A DNA stretch of 64,000 bases from Paguma larvata (lineage: Eukaryota; Chordata; Mammalia; Carnivora; Viverridae): positions 49,889,030 through 49,953,029 of the forward strand of contig CM057841.1 in assembly GCA_030068075.1 (NCBI GenBank), written 5' to 3'. This document shows, one piece after another, positions 25,891 through 37,644 of the stretch. Each line of letters begins with the position of its first letter. Position 1 is the stretch's first letter. The notes beneath the pieces were generated by a model. The model saw only the letters and a program-made list of their open reading frames with translations. It was not told the origin of the DNA and ran no database searches. The position numbers and the translations under genes are program-made.

Positions 25891-28505
25891 CTAATCCCAG
25901 TATAGTTAGCATACAGTGTTATATTAGTTTCAGTAAGTCTGTACATCATTGAGTGGTCATCATAACAAGTGCACTCCTTAATCCCTGTCACCAGTTTCAT
26001 TCCCTCTCCTTCCTCCTCTGGTAACTCTGTTCTCTATAGTTAAGAGTCTGTTTCTTGATTTGTCTCTCTTTCTCGCTGTTTTTCATTACTGATTTGCTTT
26101 TTTCTTAAATTACATACATGAGTGAAAACATGTTATTTGTCTTTCTCTGATTTATTTTGCCTGGCATTATACTCTAGCTCCATCCATGTCACTGCAGATG
26201 GCAAGAGTTCATTCTTTTTTATGGCTGAATAATGTTCCACTGTATTTATACCACCTCTTCTTTATCCATTCATCATTCGATGGATACATGGGCTGCTTCC
26301 ATAAATTAGCTATTGTAAATAAGGCTGCTATATACATAGAGGTGCATGTATGCCTTTGAATTAGAGTTTTTGTATTTTTTGGGTAAATCATCATGGGTGC
26401 AATTACTGGATTGTAGGGTAATTCTGTTTTTAACTTTTTGAGAAATCTCCATACTGTTTTCCACAGTGGTTGCACCAGTTTGCTTTTCCACCAGCAGTGC
26501 AAGAGGGTTCATTTTTCTCCACTTCCTTACCAACCCTTATTTTTTTCTTGTGGTTTTGATTTTAGCCATTCTGACAGGCATGAGGTGATATTTCATTGTA
26601 GTTTTGATTTTCTTTTCCCTGATGATGAGTAATATTGAGCATCTTTTCAAGTGTCTTTTTTGGAGACACGTTGGTTCGTTTCTTCGGCCCATTTTTAATT
26701 GGAGTCTTTGTTTTTTTGGGTGTTGAGTTTTATAAGTTCTTTATATATTTTGAATACTAACCCTTTATTGGATATGTCATTTGAAATTATTTTCTCCCAT
26801 TCTATACGTTGCCTTTTAGTTGTTTTGATTATTTTCTTTGCTGTGTAGAAGCTTTTTATTTTGATGTAGTCCCAAAAGATTATTTTTGCTTTTATTTTCC
26901 TTGCCTCAGGAGACATATCTAGAAAAATACTGATATGGCTGATGTCAGAGGATATTTATGGATATCTAGGATATTTATTGGCTTCAGGTCTCATATTTAG
27001 ATCTTTAATCCATTTTTAGTTTATTTTTGTGTATGGTGTAAGAAAGTGGTCCAGTTTCATTCTTCTGCATTTTGCTGTCCAGTTTTCCCAACACCACTTG
27101 TTGAAGAGACTTTTTCCTATTGGATGTTCTTTTCTCCTTTGTCAAAAAGTAACTGGCCATAGAGTTTCTTAGTCTTATATTCTGTGTTCCATTGACGTAT
27201 CCCAATGCCATACAGTTTTCATTACTACAGCTTTGTAATATAACTTGAAGTCAGGAATTGCAAGACCTCCAGCTTTGCTTTTTCAAGATTGCTTTGGCTA
27301 TTTGAGGTCTTTTGTGCTTTCATATATATATTTTAGTATTTTTTTGTTCTAGTCTTGTGAAAAATGCTATTGGTATTTTGATAGGGATTGCATTAAATGT
27401 GCAGGTCGCTTTGGGTAGTATAGATGTTTTAAAAATATTTGTTCTTTCAGTCCATGAGCATAGAATGCCTTTCCATTTCTTTGTGTCATCTTCAATTTCT
27501 TTTATCAGTGTTTTATAGTTTTTCAGAGTACAGGTTTTTGACCTCTTTAGGTTAGGTTTATTCCTAGGTATCTAATGGTTTTTGGTGCAGTCATAAATGG
27601 GGTTATTTTCTTAATTTCTTTCTGCTTTTTCATTATTAGTGTATAGAGATACAACAGATTTCTGCACATTGATTTGTATCCGGCAACTTTACTGAATTCA
27701 CTTATTAGTTCTAGTAGTGTTTTGGTGGAGTCTATTGAATTTTCCGTATACAGTGTCATGTCACCTGCAAATAGTGAAAGTTTTACTTCTTCCTTGCTAA
27801 TCTGGATGCTTTTTATTTCTTCTTTGGGTCTAATTGTGAGGGCTAGGGCTTCCAGTACTATGTTGAATAAAAATGGAGAGTGGCCATAATTTTCTTGTTC
27901 CTGACTTTGGAGGAAAAGCTCTCAGCTTTTCCCCATTGAGGATGATGTTTGCTGTGGATTTTTCATATATGGCCTTTATTATGTTGAAGTATTTTCCCTC
28001 TAACCCTACTTTGTTGAGGGTTTTTGACATGAATGGATGTTGTACTTTGTTACATGGTTTTTCTCCATCTTTTGAAATGATCGTTTGGTCTTTTGGTTTT
28101 TACCCTTTCTCTCATTGATGTGCTGTATCGCTTTGATCGATTTGCAAATATTGATCCACTCTTGTATCCTGGGAATAAATTCCATTTGATCATGGTGAAT
28201 GATTTTTTTAACTGTATTTTGGATTTGGGTTGCTAGTATTTTGTTGAGGATTTTTGCATCTATGCTCATCAGAGATATTGGACTATAGTTTTTTTGTCTT
28301 TTTTTGGGGGGGACATCTTTACCTGGTTTTGATACTGGCTTCATGTAATGAATTTGGAAGTTTTCCTTCTTTTTCTGTTATTTGAAATAGTTTGAATAGA
28401 ATAGGTATTAACTCTTCTAAAGAAGAAGAATGTTTGGTAGAATTTACCTGTGAAGCTGTTTGGCCATAACTTCTCTTTGTTGGGAGTTTTTTGATAACTG
28501 AAAAT
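25833..28505 (-). mobile_element. 5'-truncated L1, antisense (ORF2 RT to 3' end)
   Basis: Starts with a (TTTTA)n run of nearly 60 bases (25833-25890), the reversed and patterned poly(A) tail, then the reversed 3' UTR. Reverse-frame remnants of ORF2 follow. Near 26209-26502 is the C-terminal segment with [13 protein letters not shown]. At 28006-28344 is the reverse-transcriptase segment with [17 protein letters not shown] and [11 protein letters not shown]. At 28341-28562 is FTGKFYQTF. Frames are interrupted by many stops and shifts. The element is 5'-truncated within the reverse-transcriptase region near 28505, so it lacks ORF1 and the endonuclease. Confidence 0.85.
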
Positions 28506-28694
28506 CAGTGCCTTTAAATAAAATATAAAGTTGTTGACATTTATGGTTGACTGCTGAGCCAAGCTGACTCTGGAAATATTGCATTCATATTTCCTGAAAT
28601 TACAAATTGCTAATTTTTATAAGCCATTTTGAGGTATGATATATAAGCACCTGTACATATTCAGTCTTTACAACTTGATGAATTTGGAGATAGG

Positions 28695-30655
28695 AATACA
28701 CTTATGATCCATACTACCCAAAATAATCAATTAAATGCAGTTCCTATCGAGTTACCAACAGCATCTTTCACAGAAGTAGAGCAAATAATCCTAAAATGTG
28801 CATGGAACCACAAAAGACCCTGAACACATAAAGCAATCCTGAGAAACAAGGACAAAGCTAGAGGCAGCACAGTTCCAGACTTCAAAGCTGTAGTAATCAA
28901 AACAGTATGTCACTGGCACAAAAACAGATGCAGAGATCAGTAGAACAGAATAGAGAGCCCAGAAATGAACTCACAAGTATATGGTCAATTAAATATGACA
29001 AAGGAGACAAGAATATACAATGGGGAAAAAGACCGTTTCTTCAATCAATGGTGCTGGGAAAACTGGACTGATATGTGTAAAAGAAAGAAACTTGAGCACT
29101 TTCTAACAACATACGCAAAGCCAACCGCAAAATTAAAGACCTAAGTGTGATACCTGAAGCCATAAAAATCTGTAGGAGAGCATAGGCAGTAATTTCTTTG
29201 ACTTTGGCTATAGCAACATTTTTCTTGATATGTCTACTGAGGCAAGGTAAACAAAAGCAAAAATAAACTGTTGGGACTGCATCAGAATAAAAAGCTTTTG
29301 CACAGCAAAGGAAACCATTAGTAAAAGACAAAAAGGCAACATACTGAATGGGAGAAGGTATTTGCAAATGATATCTCTGATAAGGGGTTAATATCCAAAA
29401 TCTGTAAAGAACGTATATAGCTCAACACCAAGAAAGACCCAAAAAACTAAAAAACAAAAAACACAAAACACCAAACAATCCGTTTAAAAAATGGGCAGAG
29501 GACTTGAATAGACATTTTCCAAAGAAGACGTAGATGGCCAACAGACACATCAAAAATTGCTCAGGAGCTCCTGGGGGGCTCAGTTGGTTAGTATCTGCCT
29601 CTTGATTTCGGCTCAGGTCATGATCTCACAGTTTGTTTGATCAGGCTGCCCCGCCTTGGGCTCTGCACTTAAAGCATGAAGCCTGCTTGGGCTTTTCTCG
29701 CTACCTCTCTCTGTGCCCCTCCCCTGCATGCTTGTGGTCTTTGTCAAAATAAAGAAATAAATATTTAAAAAAAACATGTTCAATATCACTAGTCATCAGG
29801 AAAATGCAAATTGAGACTACAATGAGATATCTTATACCTGTCAGAATGGCTAAAATAAAAAAAGAAAAGAAAAAGCAAGTATTGGTGAGATGTGGAGAAA
29901 AAGGAACCTTCTTACACTGTTGGTGGGAATGTAAATTGGTATAGCCACTGTGGAAAACAGTACAGAGAGCCTCAAAAAATTAAAAATAGAAATATTACAT
30001 GGTAGTAATTCCACTACTGGGCTTTTACCCAAAGAAAATGAAAGCACTAACCTAAAAAGATATATGTTCCTCTGTGTTCATTGCAGCATTATTTACAATA
30101 GTTAAGACATAGAAGGTACCTAAATGTCCATCAATAGAAGAGTGGATAAAGAAGATGTGATATATATATTATGCAGCCATAAAAAAGGATGAGATCTTGC
30201 CATCTGTGACAGCATGAATGGACCTAGAAGGTATAATGCTAAGTGAAATCAGACGGAGAAAGACAAATACCATGTGATTTATTCATATGTAGAATCTTAA
30301 AAAAAAAAACCAAAACAATTCAGTAAACAAACAAACAAAAAGAGTCAGACCTATAAATACAGAGAACACACTGATGGTTGCCAGAGGGAAGGGGGTGGAC
30401 ATGTGGGCAAAATGGGTGAAGAGAAGTGGGAGGTATGGGCTTATAGTTGTGGATTGAAAAAGTCACAGGAATAAAAGGTACTGCATAAAGAATATAGTCC
30501 ATGGTACTGTAATACTGTTGTATTGGGACAGAAGGTGGCTACCCTTGGGGTGAGCACAGCATAATGTGTAGAGATGCTGAATCACTATTTTGTACACCTG
30601 AAACTAATGTTACATTGTGTCCACTTTACTTAAATAAAACAATGAAAAAAAAATG
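28695..30655 (+). mobile_element. 5'-truncated L1, sense (ORF2 C-terminus and 3' UTR)
   Basis: Begins within ORF2 (words matching AATAATCAATTAAATGCAG, CCACAAAAGACCCTGAAC) and runs through AATGGGCAGAGGACTTGA, CAATGAGATATCTTATACC, TTGGTGGGAATGTAAATTG and the 3' UTR to a poly(A) at about 30650. Frames are broken. A SINE (29565-29774) is inserted. It lies inside an older L1-like stretch: ACTTGATGAATTTGGAGA just before it and CATGAAACCATCACCATAA after it are plausibly the two halves of the disrupted sequence. Confidence 0.8.
29565..29774 (+). mobile_element. Carnivore SINE inside an L1, sense
   Basis: GAGCTCCTGGGGGGCTCAG head, TCTTGATTTCGGCTCAGG, then CCTGCTTGGGCTTTTCTCG and an AAATAAAGAAATAAAT tail. 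Diverged copy. L1 sequence resumes after it with ACTAGTCATCAGGAAAATG. Confidence 0.88.
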
Positions 30656-30662
30656 CATCCAT

Positions 30663-30866
30663 AGGGTGCCTGGGTGGCTCAGTTGGTTGGGCGACAGACT
30701 TGGGCTCAGGTCATGATCTCATGGTTTGTGGGTTCAAGCCCTGTGTCATGCTCTGTGCTGAGAGCTTGGAACCTGGAGCCTGCTTTGGCTTCTGTATCTC
30801 TCTCTCTGCATCTCCCCAACTTGTACAGATACCTGTCTCTCTCTCTTAAAAATAAATAAACATTTT
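30663..30866 (+). mobile_element. Felid tRNA-derived SINE, sense
   Basis: GGGTGCCTGGGTGGCTCAG head, AACCTGGAGCCTGCTTTGG core, TCTCTCTCTCTTAAAAATAA tail. TSD AAAAAATGCATCCAT on both sides, placed in the poly(A) of the preceding L1, a typical landing site. Confidence 0.95.
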
Positions 30867-31006
30867 AAAAAATGCATCCATGAAACCATCACCATAATCA
30901 AGGCCATACACTTATTCATCACCTACAAAAGTTTCCCTCCACCCCTTTCATTCATTCATTCATTCATTTTTATTAAAATTAAAAAGAATTCTTTTGTGGT
31001 AAATTA

Positions 31007-31183
31007 TTTTGTAATGTTTATTTGTGGGGAGGGGCAGAGATAGAGGGACACAGAGAATCCCAAGCTGACTCCTTGCTGTGAGTACAGAGCCTGATGCAGG
31101 GCTTGAACTCACGAACCGTGAGATCATGACCTGAGGCAAAACCAAGAGTCAGACGCTTAACCAACTGAGCCATCAGGTGCCCC
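31007..31183 (-). mobile_element. Felid tRNA-derived SINE, antisense
   Basis: TAATGTTTATTTGTGGGGAG, AGAGAATCCCAAGCTGAC, GTGAGATCATGACCTGAG and head GAGCCATCAGGTGCCCC. TGTGGTAA duplicated at both ends. The TC-rich region is almost absent. Confidence 0.93.
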
Positions 31184-31449
31184 TTATGTGGTAATTTTAA
31201 AAATAAAGATGGAAAATTCTGAATTCTGAAGGTGCACTCCAAACGGCAGCAGCAAATTGATCTTTATTAATTTTTTTTTATTTTCAGAAAAGAATACAGG
31301 AAAATAATAATAATTGCAATGTAAGAATCCATGGTGGTAATTGACTCTGTGCTTATCGAAAGGATTTGCACTTTACAACTCCTGTAGCTGTCATCACAAG
31401 CATGTGCTGAACTGATTCTGCTAGGATGCTGTTTTCTGCTTGCTACCAT

Positions 31450-32574
31450 TCTCCTTGGTAGTAACAGAGTGTGTGGAAAATGCAGGGGTGTGGATGAGAT
31501 TCACAGTATCGCCAGAAGCAATTTGAAATTGGCTAGGCAGAAGCATGACCTATTTTTTTTTTTTTTTGGTCCATCTTTTCTGATCTAGAAAATGTTTGCA
31601 TTAACTCTCATTCCCAGCTGGAAGCATTGCTTTATTATGACTCAGTGGATCAGTATACATCGGGAGCCATGAACTATGATAGGTGGCCTGACAATCGTAT
31701 GAAAGGCCTCACTGGTTTGAGTGGAAATGAGGTTGCTTTGTGAGAAGCAACTTTCTTTCTATCAAAAAGGACAATTTAGAACTTTCCATTATGCATTACA
31801 AGTAGAAGTAAGATGGAGATAAACAGAGCAAAATGATGTGCTTTTTTCCCTTCTGCTTGCACTTCCCTACCTTTCACGTCCTGACAGACTGGATCCTGCT
31901 CCCTCAGACGGAGGCGATTCTTATCTTGGTCAAGTCAGGGAAATTGCCTGCTCTTTCTAATATGGAACAATTAGTGGCATGTCATCTTAGAAGTTACTTC
32001 TTCTCAATGACAAAATCGCAAGTTTATAACCATAGGTTAAAATCAGATTAATGAATAAAAGTGGTTGATGGGAAAAATCACCAGCAACGGTTTGTTACAC
32101 TTGCAGCTAGTTGTTTTCTTCACTATTTGAGCGCAATATCCCCACATTAAATATGTCGAAACTTGATTTGTTCTATATAAAGAGGTAAAAAAATGATCAT
32201 TTAAAATACATGTAATAATTAAGCATAAATCAAAAAATCCAAATGTGTGTCAATCACTGGCAAAATTAGTGGTAATGTATCACATTTTTGACATAAAACC
32301 CATCCCAGCATATTTTTTTCTCTGTATTTTTGATAAAAACAGAACTCTTGTATGCTCCTCTATTTGTACACAGGCCAGGAGCCAGATGGAGCTGGCTAGG
32401 GAGCTTGGATGTTAGAGGAAGCAATTCATTTGTGTAGCAAAAGGGTCTGCAACTGAAAGCTTTTCTAGAATTGAATGTGTGTGTGGGGGAATATTGTACT
32501 TGCTGGCTTCAGACACTAAATTCTGTTTGTATCCCACTTCCCCATGCTATTGTGGAACATTATATCTATTAAAA

Positions 32575-32578
<4 letters not shown>
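31450..32578. other. Intronic stretch with no recognised feature
   Basis: AT-rich intron. One short plus-strand ORF (31833-32051) without recognisable similarity. Confidence 0.5.
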
Positions 32579-32608
<30 letters not shown>

Positions 32609-32634
32609 ATATATATATACACACACACACACAC
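32579..32634. repeat. Palindromic compound microsatellite (TG)n-(TA)n-(CA)n
   Basis: Thirteen TG units (32579-32604), then TACTATATATATAT, then eight AC units (to 32634). The TG arm is the reverse complement of the CA arm and the TA centre is self-complementary, so the whole tract can form a hairpin. It is followed by another AT-rich run up to about 32685. Confidence 0.95.
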
Positions 32635-33278
32635 TATAATATAATAATTATAATTATTATATATATCATAATATATACATATAATTTTTTGCTTCTCTAA
32701 TTTTACCAGTTACTACTGTGACGCTCACTGCATGTTGAATGATTTTGCTCTAGAGTGCAGCTCTGGAGTGCAGAATCTACCGCACACACGGCAGAGTGTT
32801 TTTTGCAGCAGACAGAAGCATTGATCCTGGGTGACCACCCCCATGCACATGCAAATAGCATTGTTCTTCACAATCCACATACAGTTTTCTAAAATCGTTC
32901 TTTGTATAAAATGCATAGTTGGCAACTTTGGGGATATTAGGCACGCAAACATTTACTCATAAAGATACTACAGTACATTAATCATTCAGATCGGAGATAT
33001 TAGTTGATCTCATTTTCTCAGCCAGTTTCCAGTCTCGGAGTTTGTAGGTTATATGAGTTGAGGAATAACATGGAAACACCACATATTCTTTCAGTATTGT
33101 CAACACCTTAGCACTGGTGAGTATTGTTTTAAGTGGGGAGATCCTATTTGCTTTTCAGTTTAGAGACTCTTTCCCATATGTGCCCACAAATCAGGTCACC
33201 TCAAGCCCCCTGGTGTCTGCTGGGTAGAGTACCTCCTTTGATTGTGTCAGTCCCTTCCAGATAAATGCTCAGACTTTT

Positions 33279-33450
33279 TTTTTTTAAGCTCAGAGACACA
33301 GAGAGAGAGAGAGAGAGAGCAGGGTAGATGTAGAGGGACAGAGAGGAGAGAGAGAGAGAGAGAGTCCTAAGCAGGTTCTGTACTCACAGCACAGAGTCCC
33401 ACATGGGTTTCGATGTCACGAACTGTGAGATCATGACCTGAGCTGAAATC
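33279..33450 (-). mobile_element. 5'-truncated felid SINE, antisense
   Basis: Reversed tail, two GA-rich blocks (33300-33320 and 33343-33364), TCCTAAGCAGGTTCTG, GTGAGATCATGACCTGAGC. The tRNA-like head (GGCGCCCC end) is missing, and the element stops at TCAGACTTTC, which repeats TCAGACTTTT at its start as TSD. So truncation occurred at insertion, not by later deletion. Confidence 0.88.
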
Positions 33451-33459
33451 AGACTTTCT

Positions 33460-34050
33460 GATTTCCTCATCTTACCTTTAGTTCTTTCCAAAATGGTGGT
33501 TGGCCTGTGAAGAACTCAGATGATACACGGCACGGCTGGGTCGTGGCTCCCCTGGCACATGTTGGTTGTTGTGTTGGTATTTACCACAAGATCATTGGTT
33601 GAATCTTTATATACCAGGTCAGTGATATCTGCTGAGTGTGGTTGGGTTCATCCTAACCCTAAATGTTTGTTGACATGCACTGCCAGTTTTAGTGCCCGAT
33701 TCATCCCTGAATTGTTTTCTTGGCCAAGGCCATCACCTTTTGCTGAAGGAGGCCCCTAATACCTCTTACTGCTATTCAGATTCCCTGAAGCCAGCTGTGA
33801 CATTCGTTGGTTAATAGCTGTGCAGTCGTCTCTGGGTGATGTCACTACCGTGAAGAATCCCTCAAGTGAGCTTCTAGTCAGACTCTCATTCGCTTCTAAG
33901 CATTGCTCTTTATCTTCTCCTCCTGGACTCTGTGGATTGGTTTCTGGGGAATATAATTCATTAGGCAGAAGGATGAAAAACACATTGTCCCCATTAAACC
34001 TCCCCCTGAAATCTCCTGCCAAAGTAAAATTGCACTAGTACAAACTTCCA
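33460..34050. other. Intronic stretch with no recognised feature
   Basis: Three short ORFs (33520-33759 plus, 33756-34022 minus, 33820-34038 plus) overlap on opposite strands. No family resemblance. Confidence 0.45.
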
Positions 34051-34054
34051 GTTA

Positions 34055-34270
34055 CAAAATAAAAAAGGCGTGGAGATTAAGAAGCACATCCTAGGGAATA
34101 TAGTCAATAACATTGTAATAACATTGTGTGGTGACAGATGATGACTGTGCTTATTGTGGCAAGCACTGTGTAATGTATAGAGTTGTTGAATCACTGTTGT
34201 ACACCTGAAACTAATATGATATTGTATGCCACCTATACTTCAATAATAGATAAAATTAAAAAAAACAACA
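34055..34270 (+). mobile_element. L1 3' UTR fragment, sense
   Basis: GGGAATATAGTCAATAACA, TTGTGGCAAGCACTGTG, ATGTATAGAGTTGTTGAATC, TACACCTGAAACTAATATG and CACCTATACTTCAATAATAG, followed by an A-rich tail. Same family as the 3' UTR at 30500-30650, and 5'-truncated to about 200 bases. Confidence 0.8.
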
Positions 34271-34274
34271 AAAG

Positions 34275-35905
34275 AATAATTGCACAGATTGGATAAAAAG
34301 ACCAGACAGACTTTCAGTACTATAGCAGTACTATAGCAGTGAAGGTCAAGACTAGTGCAATAGGGGAGAGATATTGAACCCAACTCGGTTGAAACAAAAG
34401 ATAGGAGAGTTTGTAAGCCCTGTGTTGAGCCAGTAGAAAAGTACTGGAGAATGTTAGGGGGGAAGCTGGTCATGGTGATCAGGCGTGTGTGTTTGCTAAT
34501 TGGTGATTACAGAAACTAGGCTTCTACCCTCCCACAGAGACTGGGAAATGAGGCACTATCTTTCCTGATGGCTGCATTTCAAGGGATGACTCAGGTCTTT
34601 GAGAAAGACATTCTTGGATTATAAACCTGGAAAGAGGCTTGAGGAAGATTTATATCTCAAGAGGCAGAGAAATAATTTACAGTTGCAAGTTTCCTAAATT
34701 AAATGCTGTAAGAAAAGAGAAGTCAGGCACCTATAGTCAGGAAAGACCCTGTCTAAAGTTTAGTCAAGCTGAGGTAAACATTAAGACTGTCATGGTCACA
34801 AGCATCACTAATAGTTTTTCCTGCTGCTTGTAAAATACAAGTTTCCACAATGAAGTATCACTTAAAAAGGAATAAATCATGGAATTAAATAAAGTATGTA
34901 GGTTCAAGAGTGAACTCAACCAGTACCTAAGCCTGGAGGTAAACATATCTCTGTAATTGGGAACATGATGCTATCTTAATATGTCTTAGCAGTTTTTACA
35001 AACTGAGAAAGCATTAAATGATTTAATCAATCAAATGCTTGGGGTTGGTTTTGCACTTTTTACCTTTTTGATATACTGTGCTCCAGTAATGCTGCCTCTT
35101 GCAGTCATTATGTGGAAATGATGTCTCTTGGTACAAGAGAGTGACTTCAGTTTGTTGACCCAGAAGGAGTGATATGAGGACATTTGGCTCATGACAGCTT
35201 ATCATCTCTGTCTGGCTAAGGAAGATAAAAAAAAAAAAAAGGTACGGAAGCAAAAAATGGTTTTTGAAACCTCTGGGATATTGTCAGTATGCTCTTTTTG
35301 ATGCATGATGTCATTTCCTGAAATGACCTGCCTCACTGCAGTAGATCTAAATCGAAACTTTTAGAAAAGCATCATAATGGGCTTAGAAAGTAAACATGAG
35401 CAAGTCCTGATTATCATTTGAATTTCTAGACATCATGTGCTAAAAGTCATTTTCCTAAAATGACTAATTTGAGTGAAATAAAACTTGCTGGCACAGAATT
35501 TAGTGTTTTTTATAACTTTTTTCCAGCTTTCCAGAGTAAATTTGGCTGTCACAAAATTTGCAAATCAAATATACAAATCAAAATGCCCGAACAGAGGAAG
35601 GGTGTAAATATTTACTTTTCAATCCACTGAATTATTAAAGATTTCAGAAATGTTTGCTCTGGCAATACATGAAGTAGGACGGAAAGTCAGTCTGCCAATT
35701 TGCCGCGAGGGAAAAACAGATCAACAGCAAAGAACTAAAACCTCAGAGAACTGAGTGAGGTATTATTAATTTAGAGCCTTTCTGGGGAAATGAAGTGAAA
35801 AGCATCTTTTTCACTCTATCAAAAATCCAAAAACAACGCCATAAATACATCTAGGAAATGTAGTTTACAAGTGGTTAAACTGTATAACTTTAGGGCAATG
35901 GTAGT
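34275..35905. other. Intronic stretch with little recognised content
   Basis: A short direct repeat AGTACTATAGC occurs twice in a row near 34316-34338. No named repeat. Short ORFs on both strands show no family resemblance. Confidence 0.5.

Positions 35906-35908
<3 letters not shown>

Positions 35909-35950
<42 letters not shown>
35909..35950. repeat. (TG)21 microsatellite
   Basis: Forty-two bases of perfect TG units. Long, uninterrupted and therefore likely polymorphic. Confidence 0.97.
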
Positions 35951-35955
<5 letters not shown>

Positions 35956-36085
35956 GAGCTTTCTCTTTGAGAATCTCACCGAAAATGCCTCACTGTAAAG
36001 AAACCTCATTTGGCTCCAGTTTCCGCTTTGCCACTAGTTTGGTGTATGAATTTACACAGTTTTATTATACCTGTAGGGCTACAGA

Positions 36086-37640
36086 GTTATTTCATTCTTT
36101 TATGCAGCACATATTTATTAAGCATCTGCTGTGTGTCGGGCCATGTGCTAGACACTTAGGATCTATCCGTGAATAAAACAGGCAAAGAATCTTGGCCTCA
36201 TCGAGTCTACGTTCTAGTAGGGCAAGATAAAAGATAAAGAGTACATGTAATAAATAAGAAAATCGTATACTATGTGTAAAAGAAAATCACATACTATGTC
36301 AATTCCTGTCAAAAAAATGAAAAAGTGGTTTTGGGTAAGACAAACGGAAACAAGATTGTTGGGTAAGAAAAATTGTGACAAGGGAGGTCAGGGGATACGT
36401 ACCTCTATGGCAAGGATCAGATCGGAGCAAAGACTCGAGGGGGCAGGGATGTTAGCCCAGTGCATGTCAGAGAGCAGTACTCCAGGGAGAAAGGATCACT
36501 TCACAGAGCAGGGACTGGGAGATAGGAGAATGACTGGTGTTTGTGCAGAGAGCCTCGGGGAGGGAGGCCCTTGCTGCTGATGGGGAGTGAGCTGGGAGGA
36601 AGAAGGCCGGGCAGACATGGGTGGCAGTGGTAGAAGGAGGCAGATCAGATAGGGACCCTGTATGCCATATAGCAATGACTTTGTCTTTCACCGTGTGTAC
36701 GATGGAGAGTTATTGCTGTGTTTCGAATACAGAGATAATATTTTAAACCTGTTGCATGGAGAATGGAGCCTCCGTAAGCTGAGAGAGACTTCATTGGTAG
36801 CTTTTGCAAGAATGTAGGGTAAAATCATGTGGCTTGAGCTGAAGGAATGCCAGTGAACATGGGGAAATAGTCTGATGCTGGAGAAGTGAGCAGCACCAAT
36901 AAAATTTTCCGTTGGCTTGGTAATATGGTGAAAGAGAGGGGAGTCAAGAATGACTTCTTTGTTGTTGCTGTTCTGAGAAACCGGAAGAATGGGATTATCA
37001 TGAACTGGGCTGGGGAAGGGTGTGAACAGAGTAGGATTGGGGGGAAGAATGGGGTTTGGTTTGGAACTTGTTACAGATATCAAATTGAATGAAGTTCAGG
37101 AAGGTGATGTGGGAGGAGATGTAAATCAGGGAATTATTGGCATGTGGGTAATAGTTCAATCCAGGAGGTCAAGAGAGATCACGAAGGGTGCATGTATAGA
37201 CAGAAAAGAACCGGGGCAAAGGACTGAGCCCTGGAGCATCTCAACCCTCAGAGGTCATAAGAGGTAGAAAGAACTAGCAATGGAGACTGAGGAGAAACAA
37301 CCGGTAAGCTGGGGAGAAAATTAAGAGAAGAGCTCTTGTGGAAGCTAAGTAAACAAAGTATACAGATGCATTGGGAGGGGCCAGAATATTCAAATGTCTC
37401 TGGTGGGCCAGGTGGTAGGAAGGTTGAAATCTGAGCATTCAATTTAGTGACATGGAGTTCTCTGGTAATCTTGACAAGAGCAGCTTCAGTTGCTGAATGA
37501 AAGGCTGGTTGGAGTTGGCTTGAGCAAGAAGAAAAAGAAAAATTGCGGAGCCTGAGTGTGGACATCTTATTCGAAGAGGGTGACATGAGAAGCAGAAAAA
37601 AAGTACAGTGGAGTCAAGAGAAGCTTTTTTCTTTCAAAAA
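36086..37640 (+). repeat. About 1.5-kb ancient mammalian interspersed repeat, family not assigned
   Basis: The order of words fits a long old repeat I recognise from other mammals: AGCATCTGCTGTGTGTCGGG, GTGAATAAAACAGGCAAAG, AGTCAAGAATGACTTCTTTG, CAAAGGACTGAGCCCTGGAG, CTTGACAAGAGCAGCTTCAG. I cannot name the family from memory. It contains several ORFs up to 131 codons (36688-37083 minus) that are chance frames in a purine-rich strand. Confidence 0.5.
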
Positions 37641-37644
37641 AAAG

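Noticed and set aside
25833..30655. Opposed L1 segments as a single insertion with 5' inversion (twin priming)
   Set aside because: Both segments contain the L1 3' end, so they overlap in element coordinates. A 5'-inverted single insertion would have non-overlapping parts.
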